From contig JBMOPE010000030.1 in the NCBI GenBank assembly GCA_049323755.1, positions 1 to 64,000 of the forward strand: 64,000 nt of DNA, in the 5' to 3' direction. Position 1 is the first letter of the stretch. Each line of letters opens with the position of its first letter. The notes beneath the pieces are model-generated. The model was not told the DNA's origin and did not search any database. It was given only the letters and a program-made list of their open reading frames with translations. This DNA comes from BRHc4a sp049323755 (GTDB lineage: Bacteria; Bacillota; Desulfotomaculia; Desulfotomaculales; Desulfocucumaceae). Of this stretch, positions 16,441-25,212 are shown piece by piece. Both the position numbers and the translations under genes were made by a program.

Positions 16441-18372
16441 TCACTGTTCCAGATAATCCAGCTCGCTGGTTAGGGATTCCCACTCGATATAAAAGGATTC
16501 CAAATCCTGCTTTAATTTTTCCAACTCAGCGTTCTTTTTTATTAGTAGTTCCAAGTTGCTGTTTACTTCCGGAAGATAAATTTCTTCCTCAAGAGAGGAT
16601 ATTGTATTCTCTGTTTCTGATATTGCCTTTTCGGTTTCAGTTATGCGGCGTTTTATTTTCTCTGTTAAGCGCCTGGCTTCCTTATCCCTTTGGTACGAAA
16701 GGCGGGCCTTTTCTTTTTCCTCCGGAACCCTTCCCTTAGCAGGGTCGGCAACACTGCCAAGCTGGGATTTTTTTTGCGTAAAATCATCATAATTTCCGGG
16801 AAATGCTAATACTCCCGAATCTGCTATTTCCATTACCCTTGTGGCAAGCTTGTTAAGAAAGTACCTGTCATGGGAAACGAAAAGAATGGTCCCGTCAAAC
16901 TGCGAAAGTGCACCTTCGAGAACTTCACGGCTGTATATATCAAGGTGGTTTGTCGGTTCGTCAAGCATTAAAAAATTAGCTTTTTTAAGCATCAGTATTG
17001 CCAGTGACAGCCTGGCCTTTTCCCCGCCACTGAGTTTGTCCACTGTCTTATATACATCATCCCCGCTGAAAAGGAACCTTCCCAGCAACCCCCTTATGTC
17101 CTTCTCGTCCATGAACGGAAAGCGGTTCCACAGCTCATCCAGGACTGTGTTCTCACCCTCAAGCCTTGCCTGTTCCTGGTCGTAATAGCCCACATCAACG
17201 TTTGTGCCAAGCAAAAGATGGCCTTTAAGGGGTTTTAAGCGGCCGGCCAGTGTTTTTAGCAGGGTAGATTTCCCTGTTCCGTTAGGACCTATTATGGCAA
17301 CTTTTTCACCACGCTCAATAAGCAGTTCAATCCCGCCGGCCAGGGGGGTGTCCCTGTAGCCCACGGTAAGATTGTTCACCTTAAGGACCTCCCGCCCACT
17401 GGACTTTTCTGCGGAGAAAGAGAATTTGGCGCTTTTGTGATCGGCGGGCTTATCCAATAAATTTATTTTTTCCAGGGCCTTTTGCCTGCTCTGGGCTCTT
17501 CCTGTGGTTGAAGCCCTGGCAATGTTTTTCCGGATAAAGTCCTCTTTCCTGGCTATTTCCCCCTGCTGCTTTTCGTAAAGTTTTCTTTCCCTTTCCCGCT
17601 CCTCCGCCTTAAGGGATATAAATCTACTGTAATTGCCTGTATATTTGCGAAGCCTCCCCCTGTCAAGCTCGTAAACAGTGTCCACCAGGGTGTCCAGGAA
17701 ATACCTGTCGTGGGAAACCACCAGAATAGACCCGGAGTACGCCTGAAGGTATTTTTCCAGCCAGGACAGTGTTTCCATGTCAAGGTGGTTGGTAGGTTCA
17801 TCCAGAATGAGAAGGTCTGGCCGGGAAAGCAGCAGCCTGGCCATAGCCAGCCTTGTTTTCTGGCCGCCGCTAAGAGTATCTGTGGACTTGCCGTAATACT
17901 CTTCCCCGAATTTAAGCCCATGGAGCACAGCCCGTATATTTGCCCGGTATTCATATCCTCCCCTATTCCTGAAATCCTCGGAAAGAATGGAGTATTCGTC
18001 GGAAAGCTGCTTTAACATGAGGGCGTTTTCCAGGATCTCTTTGTCGCCCATTTTCTTTTCAATATTTCGGAGGGCCTTCTCCTGATCTATAAGGGGTTTG
18101 AAAACCGAAAGCATTTCTTCCATGACAGTACACCCCGGTGAAAGCCCTCCATCCTGGGCAAGGCAGCCAAGGGTGTATCCGCCGGGCCTGATTATTTCGC
18201 CGAAATCAGGTTTCATCTGCCCTGACAGTATTTTGAGGAGTGTTGTTTTACCTGCTCCGTTGGGGCCAACCAGGGCTGCTTTCTCGCCTGCCTGAACGAC
18301 AATGCCCACATTTTCAAAAATAACTTTTGTGCCATATGATTTTGATACCATGGAGGCTTGCAAAACAACCAT
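16441..18372 (-). CDS. ABC-F family ATPase
   Basis: A 643-aa soluble twin-ATPase of the ABC-F class, which acts on ribosomes in translation quality control or antibiotic protection. Two Walker A motifs (GPNGAGKTT and GPNGTGKST) and two signature motifs (LSGGQKTRLAMARLL, LSGGEKARLSLAILM) are present, each followed by LDEPTNHLD. The interdomain linker is charged and helical, and the last 100 residues form a predicted coiled coil, as in Uup/YdiF-type members. The frame opens at 18444, but the ATG at 18372 has GGAG at proper distance and the typical MVVLQAS start. No membrane domain. Confidence 0.9.
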   Translation of the reverse strand: MVVLQASMVSKSYGTKVIFENVGIVVQAGEKAALVGPNGAGKTTLLKILSGQMKPDFGEIIRPGGYTLGCLAQDGGLSPGCTVMEEMLSVFKPLIDQEKALRNIEKKMGDKEILENALMLKQLSDEYSILSEDFRNRGGYEYRANIRAVLHGLKFGEEYYGKSTDTLSGGQKTRLAMARLLLSRPDLLILDEPTNHLDMETLSWLEKYLQAYSGSILVVSHDRYFLDTLVDTVYELDRGRLRKYTGNYSRFISLKAEERERERKLYEKQQGEIARKEDFIRKNIARASTTGRAQSRQKALEKINLLDKPADHKSAKFSFSAEKSSGREVLKVNNLTVGYRDTPLAGGIELLIERGEKVAIIGPNGTGKSTLLKTLAGRLKPLKGHLLLGTNVDVGYYDQEQARLEGENTVLDELWNRFPFMDEKDIRGLLGRFLFSGDDVYKTVDKLSGGEKARLSLAILMLKKANFLMLDEPTNHLDIYSREVLEGALSQFDGTILFVSHDRYFLNKLATRVMEIADSGVLAFPGNYDDFTQKKSQLGSVADPAKGRVPEEKEKARLSYQRDKEARRLTEKIKRRITETEKAISETENTISSLEEEIYLPEVNSNLELLIKKNAELEKLKQDLESFYIEWESLTSELDYLEQ

Positions 18373-18557
18373 TTTTTTCATCTCCGAATTTTTTTTACCG
18401 GGAAACCCCCTTAAAAGTTTAACCCGATATGTTCTGTCAATCAATGGCCATTAGACATTATTTGCGCGAATTTATCACTTGATTGTTGGAAAAGTAACTT
18501 CCTGCAGGTATAATAGAAGAAATACCGGTACCAAAGCTGCAAGGGGGGAAGCTGCAC

Positions 18558-19148
18558 ATGAAAGAAAAGGGCTGTATGGAACTTTACAATGTGAGTATGG
18601 AACTGAAGAATATGCTTGATGGTATCGCGCATGACTTTTACCGTCACAGGGCGGAGTACCTTTCAGAGGTTGAAAAAATCAGTGCTTCCACTGCCAGCTC
18701 CATGAAGAAAACGGTTCTTCAGATGCCCCTTATAAGCGTGGCCTCCGCAAAAGAGGTTGCCGGAAAATACGAAGTGATGAGAGACCTTGAGTATATCAGG
18801 CTTAACCTTGAGAGAATTATGAGGGCCACCCAGGACAAGGTTAGCAGGAGTGTTTTATTTAGTAACTGGGCGGTTGAGGAGCTTGATGTTCTGTTTGAAG
18901 GGGCCAATAAGCTGCTGTCCGACCTTACCGGTTACCTGAAGGAGTGCATGGAAAAGAACAGGTCTCAAATGGAAACGGAAGCAGACAAACTGATTGGAGA
19001 CTGCTTTATGTTTACCAGGCACCATGAGGAGAGGTTCATAAAAGGTATTTGCACACCGGAGTCTTCAGCTATTTACCAGTCCATGCTTGATGCCTTCCGG
19101 GACATTTTCAGACATGTAAAGTCCTGTGTTGTAAAAGTATACCGTTAA
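18558..19148 (+). CDS. PhoU-like helical protein (DUF47 type, tentative)
   Basis: A 196-aa, mostly helical cytoplasmic protein with no transmembrane segment. Regular heptads and the pattern EYIRLNLERIMRATQDK suggest a PhoU/DUF47-like helical bundle of the sort that regulates phosphate transport, but no diagnostic metal motif is obvious, so the family call is tentative. A strong GGGGGGAA ribosome site precedes the ATG. It is a single-gene unit closed by a perfect terminator and divergent from the ABC-F gene. Confidence 0.65.
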   Translation: MKEKGCMELYNVSMELKNMLDGIAHDFYRHRAEYLSEVEKISASTASSMKKTVLQMPLISVASAKEVAGKYEVMRDLEYIRLNLERIMRATQDKVSRSVLFSNWAVEELDVLFEGANKLLSDLTGYLKECMEKNRSQMETEADKLIGDCFMFTRHHEERFIKGICTPESSAIYQSMLDAFRDIFRHVKSCVVKVYR

Positions 19149-19155
19149 TAATCAT

Positions 19156-19178
19156 AAGTGGGCCGACAAGGCCCACTT
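19156..19178 (+). terminator. Perfect terminator hairpin
   Basis: AAGTGGGCC and GGCCCACTT form a nine-pair stem with a five-base loop directly after the helical-protein gene. The T-run is short (TTT). Confidence 0.75.
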
Positions 19179-19198
19179 TGTTATAGACATAGGAAATT

Positions 19199-19240
19199 AT
19201 GCTTTGTGGATAACCTGAAAGCTAACTATAGGGCAGGCTT
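19199..19240. repeat. Fragment of the 450-bp dispersed repeat
   Basis: TGTGGATAA ... CTATAGGGCAGGCTTAGAATAT matches one end of the long repeat (copy at 41.6 kb). It ends only a few bases before the ATG of the AlbA_2 gene, so that gene's leader is repeat-derived. Confidence 0.75.
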
Positions 19241-19245
19241 AGAAT

Positions 19246-20388
19246 ATGATAAACTTTTTTGGAAAACCGGTGGAGCTGCTGGAGAGAAGCGACCTTGACA
19301 TACTGGCCAAAAATGAAATAACTGAAGGCCTGTATATGGAGTACAAGGAGGACTTCCCTCAAAATCTTCCCAAAATAGTTGCATCCTTTGCCAATACTTT
19401 CGGAGGTTGGATACTTATAGGGGTTGAGGCCAGGAATCACCATAATCTTCCTTTTTCATTTCCAGGGATTGAACTGACAGGTGGGCCCAAGGAGAGATTC
19501 CGGCACATATGCAGGGACGGAGTAAACCCTGTGCCCCTTTTTACGACAAAAATTGTTGAACTCCCGGAATGCCCCGGCAGAGGTGTTCTGATAGCCAGAA
19601 TTGAAGAAAGCAGCTATCCGCCTCACATTACCAGGGATGGGAGAATATACCGGAGAAATAGCGAGGGGTCCGACCCGGTTCCTGAGACCGACCGGTACAT
19701 ATTGGACAGGCTTTTTGAAAAGAGCCGGCAGAACAAGGGACAGGTCAAGGCGCTGATAACACAAAAGATTCAGGAGTTTGAGACTGGTATTGCCACCATC
19801 AAGGTTTTAAGCTGTCCGGTCCCCCTTAATCAAAACCTGATCCACCCGTTCTTTGTTGACCATATTATTAAGCAGATTGAAACAAAGGCTCTCCAGTTAT
19901 GGGAAGGACTAAACCCTGCAAAAATGAGATTTGAGCCCGAGGGATTTACCCTGGAAAATGGCTTTCAGGCCTTGGAAATACTACGGTCTGGGATGATACT
20001 ATACAGGAGGGACCTACCCGTCAATAAGATAGAAACGGGTTTTGGTGAGTTTTATTTTTTGGACCACCGCTCCGTGAAGGATGCAGTTTATAACACCCTC
20101 AGATTTGCCAGAAGAATATATAGCTGGGCCAATTACATGGGGCAGTTTATTCCCAAGGTTGCCCTGGAAAATATACGGGGGAAGGGTCTGGATGACCCCG
20201 AGTATCAGGAATACTACAAGACAGGGGCGGATTCCTACAGCAGGTACCGGAGTATTACCCTGCCGTACTGGTTCACACCAATGGCTGTAAGAGAGCTGGA
20301 TCATTACGGCCGCATAGGTGACACGCTTTTACAGCTTGTTTACCGAAGCTTTGGATTCAAGGTTCTGGACGGTAAGAAATTTAGGTAA
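19246..20388 (+). CDS. Schlafen AlbA_2-domain protein
   Basis: A 380-aa protein whose residues 20-130 match the AlbA_2/divergent AAA-4 nucleic-acid-binding domain: EYKEDFPQNLPKIVASFANT then GGWILIGVE, and further on ITRDGRIYRRNSEGSDPV. Such proteins are predicted regulators or are found in defence loci; the remaining 250 residues have no recognisable domain. ATG at 19246 is preceded directly by repeat DNA, with only a weak ribosome site. Function unknown. Confidence 0.75.
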   Translation: MINFFGKPVELLERSDLDILAKNEITEGLYMEYKEDFPQNLPKIVASFANTFGGWILIGVEARNHHNLPFSFPGIELTGGPKERFRHICRDGVNPVPLFTTKIVELPECPGRGVLIARIEESSYPPHITRDGRIYRRNSEGSDPVPETDRYILDRLFEKSRQNKGQVKALITQKIQEFETGIATIKVLSCPVPLNQNLIHPFFVDHIIKQIETKALQLWEGLNPAKMRFEPEGFTLENGFQALEILRSGMILYRRDLPVNKIETGFGEFYFLDHRSVKDAVYNTLRFARRIYSWANYMGQFIPKVALENIRGKGLDDPEYQEYYKTGADSYSRYRSITLPYWFTPMAVRELDHYGRIGDTLLQLVYRSFGFKVLDGKKFR

Positions 20389-20460
20389 ACAAGCTTACAG
20401 GTACTGCTTTTCAGTCTGAATTCAGACTCCCGGGCTGCCAAAGCAACCACCAAGGAGAAT

Positions 20461-20550
20461 GAATTCCCAATTCCCAATTCCCAATTCCGGACCCATGAAT
20501 AATGCTTAACAATGCCGCTGGAACAGCGGCGAACGCCCGTGAGGGCGTTT
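20461..20550. terminator. Repeat end plus bidirectional terminator
   Basis: Three CCCAATT units with CCGGACCCATGAATAATGC, then GCCGCT ... AGCGGC, then AACGCCC(GTGA)GGGCGTT followed by TTATT. The last hairpin closes the AlbA_2 transcript and may also serve the convergent response regulator. The same block is found in inverse order at 22500-22567. Confidence 0.75.
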
Positions 20551-20552
20551 TA

Positions 20553-21263
20553 TTACGCCTTGTCATTAAATCTATAGCCTATTCCCCTGACTGTCTCAAT
20601 AAACACCGGGTTGGACGGATCTTCCTCTATTTTTTGCCTAAGGTATCTTATATGAACATCAATGGTCCTGGTTTCCCTCAATTCACTGAATCCCCATATT
20701 TTCTCAAGAAGCATATCCCTGTTGAAAACCCTGCCCGGATTAGAGGCCAGTATCTCAAGTATTTCAAACTCCTTTGGAGACAGGCTGATCCTGTTTCCAC
20801 TCAACTCTACCTCGTAATTTTCAGGGCGTATGACCAGATTGTTAAACACCAATTCCTTTCTGGTTTTGGGGTGCAGGTTTTTTTCGTTCATGTATTGCTG
20901 GCGGCGCAAATTGGCCTTTACTCTTGCCAGTAATTCACGGGGGCTAAACGGTTTCGTGACATAATCATCTGCACCCATTTCCAGGCCCAGTATTTTGTCG
21001 ATATCCTCATTCTTAGCGCTGAGAATTATTACAGGTATGGGAGCGGTTTTAGGATTTGCCTTAAGCGAACGGCACACTTCTAAGCCATCTTTTCCAGTCA
21101 TCATAATGTCAAGGATAATTAAGTCCGGGAGGTAGTCCTGGGCCATTGTTAATCCTGTTATGCCGTTTGAGGCGCTGATAACCCTGTAATCTTCTTTTAG
21201 CAGATTAAATTTAATTAGCTCAACAATATTTTCCTCGTCATCCACCACCAGGATTGTAGTCAT
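20553..21263 (-). CDS. OmpR/PhoP-family response regulator
   Basis: A 236-aa two-domain regulator: receiver domain (residues 1-120) with acidic pocket DDEE, phospho-acceptor Asp in DLIILDIMMTGKDG (about residue 53) and Lys in YVTKPFSPREL, then a winged-helix DNA-binding domain ending RTIDVHIRYLRQKI ... GIGYRF. No histidine kinase gene lies in the same direction, so it is an orphan locally. It is divergent from the HPP membrane protein across a 247-base AT-rich gap. Confidence 0.92.
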   Translation of the reverse strand: MTTILVVDDEENIVELIKFNLLKEDYRVISASNGITGLTMAQDYLPDLIILDIMMTGKDGLEVCRSLKANPKTAPIPVIILSAKNEDIDKILGLEMGADDYVTKPFSPRELLARVKANLRRQQYMNEKNLHPKTRKELVFNNLVIRPENYEVELSGNRISLSPKEFEILEILASNPGRVFNRDMLLEKIWGFSELRETRTIDVHIRYLRQKIEEDPSNPVFIETVRGIGYRFNDKA

Positions 21264-21510
21264 TTAGCACCCCCCTTTTCCAAGAACAGAATATAAAATT
21301 AATGTTAAGTCAAAAAAAAAAAGATGTTAAATATGGATTACTTTTGTTTAATTTTTAGTTAAGTAAATTGTAAATCAACCTTTTTATAGATGGCATGGCA
21401 GTAATCATCAGCAAAGAAAAATTTAGATAAGGAAAAGAAAGTTACTTTATAGATTACTTTGCTAATAAGATCTAAAATTAATATGTTAGTTAAGCGGAAG
21501 GAGCTTGGGC

Positions 21511-22080
21511 ATGGCACAATCTATGGAAAAGCACAGTAAGCCGCAGGCACAAGATTCGGCCCGGCCATTAGTAAATTATCTATGTAAGATGAAGGGTGGA
21601 AAATGTGCCGAAATTGAGCCGGTGTCCTGGCCAGGCCTTATTTTGACAGCCTTTGGCAGTTTAATAGGCCTTGGCCTGGTATGTCTTCTTTCAGCGCACT
21701 ATAAGCTTCCTCTACTCTTGCCCTCATTTGGTGCAACTGCGGTTTTACTATATGGAGCCTGGAATGTTCCTATGGCCCAGCCCAGAAATGTTATTGGGGG
21801 GCATATAATATCGGCCTTTGTTGGTGTTATAGCCAATCAGTTATTTGGATCGGCCTGGTGGGCTATAGCAGTCGGAGTAACTGGCGCAATTATTGCCATG
21901 ACCATTACCAGGACACTTCATGCTCCGGGAGGCGCAACCGCTTTTGTCGCCATTTATAATAACCAGGATTACGGTTTTATATTGTCCCCGGTGGGGCTAG
22001 GGGTTGTATTTCTTGTTTTAACAGCTGTTTTAATAAATAACCTTTCTAATGAACGGAAATACCCGGAGTACTGGTTATAG
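21511..22080 (+). CDS. HPP-family integral membrane protein
   Basis: A 189-aa protein with a short cytoplasmic N-terminus and four or more predicted membrane helices, matching the HPP family. LLPSFGATAVLLYGAWNVPMAQPRN and the family motif region are present, although the name-giving HPPGGA reads HAPGGA. Members in other organisms are linked to nitrite or other anion transport. Start ATG at 21511 has GGAAGGAG at 7 bases; a TTG at 21505 is less favourable. Divergent from the response regulator, which could control it. Confidence 0.82.
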   Translation: MAQSMEKHSKPQAQDSARPLVNYLCKMKGGKCAEIEPVSWPGLILTAFGSLIGLGLVCLLSAHYKLPLLLPSFGATAVLLYGAWNVPMAQPRNVIGGHIISAFVGVIANQLFGSAWWAIAVGVTGAIIAMTITRTLHAPGGATAFVAIYNNQDYGFILSPVGLGVVFLVLTAVLINNLSNERKYPEYWL

Positions 22081-22232
22081 TCAAGAGAGATAAAGTTTTT
22101 TAGGTTGTATTTTCTGAATATAAAATCTATTTTAATTAAACTTCCTATTACGAAAAAAGTAATGATGATTGTTATTTTGTGTATAAGGTATACAATATAC
22201 ATAAAACTAACTTTAAAAAGGGGGTCAGAGTT

Positions 22233-22406
22233 ATGGAAAAATTTTATCTCTTCAATGGTATAATGATAGCCTACCTGTCTGTTTACTGTTTTTTCTGTTA
22301 TAAAAAATACATAAAAACAGATAAAGATGAAAACAGGCCGGAAGTACATCAATTCAAGAAAAGTAATGCAGATATCATAGGGGTTTTAGCTAAAAAAGCG
22401 GTATAG
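22233..22406 (+). CDS. Small single-span membrane protein
   Basis: A 57-aa protein beginning MEKFYLFNGIMIAYLSVYCF: one hydrophobic helix, then a basic/polar tail of about 35 residues ending IIGVLAKKAV. GGGGGTCAG precedes the ATG by a normal distance. The longer in-frame opening at 22179 has no ribosome site. A terminator follows. Function unknown; it sits after the HPP gene with its own leader. Confidence 0.65.
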   Translation: MEKFYLFNGIMIAYLSVYCFFCYKKYIKTDKDENRPEVHQFKKSNADIIGVLAKKAV

Positions 22407-22436
22407 CGTTAAGTGCCGAAATAATTCTTTTTACAC

Positions 22437-22466
22437 AAGAGTCCTATAACCGGGATTCTTTTTTAT
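22437..22466 (+). terminator. Terminator after small membrane protein
   Basis: AAGAGTCC pairs with GGGATTCTT around a seven-base loop, followed by six T. Confidence 0.75.
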
Positions 22467-22525
22467 TTGCCCTGTAAAAAAGCGCCCTGCGGGTGTTGCC
22501 GCTGGAACAGCGGCATTGTTAAGCA

Positions 22526-23010
22526 TTATTCATGGGTCCGGAATTGGGAATCAGGAATTGGGAATTGGTGAAAAATTAAATTACTACATTTCGCCTATAC
22601 AATCCCAATTTTGCTTCATGGAACAAAGACCCTATAGTTGCATTTTAAAGGACATTCATCGGGGCGGGGAATATCATCTCCGTGCGTTGATTTTTCGGAG
22701 GCTGTTACTGGCTCTTGGCGAAGGTGGCTACAGATTTTGGAAGTCAGATACCGGAGATAGGAGGTCTGATATATCATAGCAAAGCGCAGAAAGTAATGCA
22801 TGAATCCTACTTCCAACTTCCTGCCTCCAACCTCTTTATCGAACCGGCGCATGGACGCGCCGTTGAGGACGGTCGGCTATCTGTTGACTCCAAGCATAGA
22901 GCCAGTTTCAGCCGGAGAGATCATCAACGCATGGGGGTGATATTCTAAGCCTGCCCTATAGCTGGCATTCAATTTTTCCACAGCCAAAACTTTATTTTTT
23001 CCTGGTGTAT
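22526..23010 (+). repeat. Long dispersed repeat, copy A (about 480 bp)
   Basis: Shares about 340 bases with the inverse copy at 41580-41998 in the same order: GGTCCGGAATTGGGAA end, the TTAAATTACTACATTTCGCC block, the GACATTCATCGGGGCGG block, CGATGGACGC... and the TCTAAGCCTGCCCTATAG end. Between GGCTACAG and GAACCGGCGC, copy A carries about 107 bases unlike the 36 bases in copy B. Open frames across it are short and not conserved in frame. Probably a nonautonomous mobile or structured-RNA element. Confidence 0.8.
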
Positions 23011-23016
23011 AAAAAA

Positions 23017-23036
23017 TCCGGGCATAAAAGCCCGGA
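23017..23036 (-). terminator. Terminator of the 53-aa gene
   Basis: CCGGGC and GCCCGG with extra pairing ends form a hairpin with a six-base loop. On the minus strand it is followed by TTTTTT. Confidence 0.8.
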
Positions 23037-23057
23037 TAAAGTAAAGCCTGCGATGAG

Positions 23058-23219
23058 TTAATGTCTTTTATCTTCGTTAAGCCATTGTCTTACCATACTT
23101 CCAATATCGTCCTCATTAGCCTTCTTTGAGCCCTCGATAAGAAGGCTTTCCTTAAGCTTGTCTATTAACTCTTCAAGGCTAAGTTCTTCTTTTTTACCCT
23201 TGTCATTTTTTTCTTTCAT
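23058..23219 (-). CDS. Small acidic/basic helical protein, 53 aa
   Basis: MKEKNDKGKKEELSLEELID opens a 53-aa, highly charged, helical soluble protein ending MVRQWLNEDKRH. It is too short for most ORF cut-offs, but it has a ribosome site (AAGGTGG), an ATG and its own terminator. The composition recalls small sporulation or anti-termination proteins, but no family is recognised. The EGSKKANEDDIG middle is the least repetitive part for a search. Confidence 0.6.
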   Translation of the reverse strand: MKEKNDKGKKEELSLEELIDKLKESLLIEGSKKANEDDIGSMVRQWLNEDKRH

Positions 23220-23310
23220 TGCGAGCCACCTTATCATTTTTTAAATTAGCTGCTACCGCTATGTTCAAGAATAGTTATGTTGATATATTCGTCACTTAAA
23301 AAGAAAAACT

Positions 23311-23964
23311 TTACCTCCACTTTCTCATTGGCTTTTTGAAAACATTATGGTCCGGCCAGCATAATCTCAGAAAGTTGTACAAAATTCTGGCGGTAAGGCC
23401 CCAGATAAAATACCGGTCGTATTCATAAAAATACATTGGATAGGATGACTTTGGCTGCCAGCCTTCTTTATAAGCGGGGGGGACTTTTTCGAGGGGAAAG
23501 TCTCTGTCATACCTTGTGGCCACCTCCACGTAAGTTACGTACGGTGGTGTTTCCAGGAAGAAATCAACGGGAACCAGGAATATTTCTTCAACTTCCCTGG
23601 GACTTGGATTTATGATCCGGGTGTTAATTCTTCCTGCAAAGGGGTATATCATGGTACTAAGCGGTGTGACAAATATATCAAGGGGCCCAAGTATCTCAAT
23701 ATCCCGTTCGGATATTCCCAGTTCTTCGGTAGTTTCGCGGATAGCAGTTTTAAGCGGGTCTGGCTGCTCCCCGTTTTCGACTTTTCCACCGGGAAAACAA
23801 ATTTCCCCGGGCTGCCTGTTAAGGCTTTTTGACCTTACCTCGAAAAGTATTTGGTCCTTTCCTTCCTTAAATACTACCGGTAGCAAAACTGAGGATATAA
23901 GGTAGGCGGAATCGTCTATTATTTGGGGACGTCTGTTCATCAGCCTTTTGTATCCGTCTGTCAT
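23311..23964 (-). CDS. Nudix CoA pyrophosphatase (NudL/NUDT7-like)
   Basis: A 217-aa Nudix hydrolase. The Nudix box GGKVENGEQPDPLKTAIRE continues TTEELGI and is preceded by the CoA-diphosphatase block LLPVVFKEGKDQILFEVRS ... PGEICFPGGK. Predicted to cleave CoA or acyl-CoA to phosphopantetheine and ADP. ATG at 23964 was chosen because GGAGGT lies 4-5 bases upstream. The C-terminal aromatic segment YLFWGLTARILYNFL-like (YFIWGLTARIL) is typical of this group. Divergent from the next gene. Confidence 0.87.
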   Translation of the reverse strand: MTDGYKRLMNRRPQIIDDSAYLISSVLLPVVFKEGKDQILFEVRSKSLNRQPGEICFPGGKVENGEQPDPLKTAIRETTEELGISERDIEILGPLDIFVTPLSTMIYPFAGRINTRIINPSPREVEEIFLVPVDFFLETPPYVTYVEVATRYDRDFPLEKVPPAYKEGWQPKSSYPMYFYEYDRYFIWGLTARILYNFLRLCWPDHNVFKKPMRKWR

Positions 23965-24153
23965 ATTTACCTCCAGGCCATGCACTATGGTCTATTTCTT
24001 ATTACTCTTCAACATATTATATATCCTTCTTTATACAAAAAGGGCAAGGTGAGAATAAAAAAACATTGTTTATACATTTTTGTAGAGTTTATTATATATA
24101 TATCGGGTGACGGATTTCTACAAATTAAGAAAAAAGGCTGGAGTGAAATCTTA

Positions 24154-24498
24154 TTGAATGACATATGGGCTTTGCCATCGGGAGAATGGGTTATATATAC
24201 TGATGAGGATGATATAATAAAGGACTTGCTGACACTTTCAGATTTAAAAGTGGTTACTTCTTACCACGGAATTATAAAAAAACACAGGGCAATGCAGTTT
24301 AAGTTTCCAAACAGGGAAGACCTTTTAATGTACATCTGTCATGCAGCCAGGTTTAATTACAGCAAGGTTTTAAAAATTTATAAGCACCCCGGCACCGGGT
24401 ATAATGATTTTTTTCCTGATGCCGTTCAACAGCCAACGCTCTTTGTAGAGGTAAACCCACGCAGGAAAAAGGATGGTAAAAAGTCCCGTAAACTTTGA
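24154..24498 (+). CDS. Conserved-looking hypothetical protein, 114 aa
   Basis: TTG at 24154 (GGAG about 10 bases upstream) opens MNDIWALPSGEWVIYTDEDD, a soluble alpha/beta protein with a basic lysine-rich tail (RRKKDGKKSRKL). The longer open frame to 23923 overlaps the divergent Nudix gene and lacks coding character. No family is recognised. A strong terminator follows, and uridine kinase begins about 90 bases on. Confidence 0.55.
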   Translation: MNDIWALPSGEWVIYTDEDDIIKDLLTLSDLKVVTSYHGIIKKHRAMQFKFPNREDLLMYICHAARFNYSKVLKIYKHPGTGYNDFFPDAVQQPTLFVEVNPRRKKDGKKSRKL

Positions 24499-24500
24499 AA

Positions 24501-24524
24501 AAACCCATAAAATATGGGTTTTTT
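24501..24524 (+). terminator. Terminator before udk
   Basis: AAACCCAT and ATGGGTTT form an eight-pair stem with loop AAAAT, followed by T-run. Confidence 0.85.
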
Positions 24525-24588
24525 CATTATTTTTAAAGGTATAAATTTTTCTTCTATAGAAATTAGAAGTAGGGGAGGGAGATAAAGC

Positions 24589-25203
24589 TTGCCTACTATA
24601 ATTGGAATTGCAGGGGGGACCGGATCAGGAAAAACCACCGTTGCCAGGGCTGTTGCCGGGGCTTTTCTGGACAGGGCAATAGTGATTGAGCAGGACTGCT
24701 TTTATAAAGACAGGAGCAATGTGCCTTTTAAAGAGCGAAAGGATCTCAATTTCGATCATCCGGATGCCATTGACATAGAATTAATGGTAGAAGCTCTAGA
24801 CAAGCTTAGAAATGGGGAGCCGGCCATGGTGCCGCAGTATGATTTTACTAATCATACCCGTAAAAAAATGGCTTTTACTGTAGGACCTGCAGACCTTGTC
24901 GTGGTGGAGGGGATACTGTTGTTTCACTATCCAGAATTAAGAATTATGTTTGATTTAAAGGTTTTTGTTCAAACAGACGCAGACATAAGGCTCATGAGGA
25001 GAATAAGGAGGGATTTAGAGGAACGGGGACGTACTTTAAGTTCCGTTTTCAGCCAGTATACCAAAAGTGTTAAGCCGATGCACGAAAAATATGTTGAGCC
25101 TTCCAAACATTATGCTGACATTATTATCCCAGAGGGAGGATTTAATGTTATTGGTGTGGAGACAATAATATCCCAGGTTGCTAAAATGGTCAGAATGGAG
25201 TAG
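24589..25203 (+). CDS. udk: Uridine kinase
   Basis: A 204-aa P-loop kinase phosphorylating uridine and cytidine to the monophosphates in pyrimidine salvage. Walker A is GGTGSGKTTVA near residue 9. Family blocks include EQDCFYKDRS, NFDHPDAIDIELM, PQYDFTNHTR and RLMRRIRRDLEERGR. Start TTG with AGGGGAGGG upstream. Full length for the family. Single gene between terminator and convergent PilZ gene. Confidence 0.93.
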   Translation: MPTIIGIAGGTGSGKTTVARAVAGAFLDRAIVIEQDCFYKDRSNVPFKERKDLNFDHPDAIDIELMVEALDKLRNGEPAMVPQYDFTNHTRKKMAFTVGPADLVVVEGILLFHYPELRIMFDLKVFVQTDADIRLMRRIRRDLEERGRTLSSVFSQYTKSVKPMHEKYVEPSKHYADIIIPEGGFNVIGVETIISQVAKMVRME

Positions 25204-25212
25204 TGACAGGAA

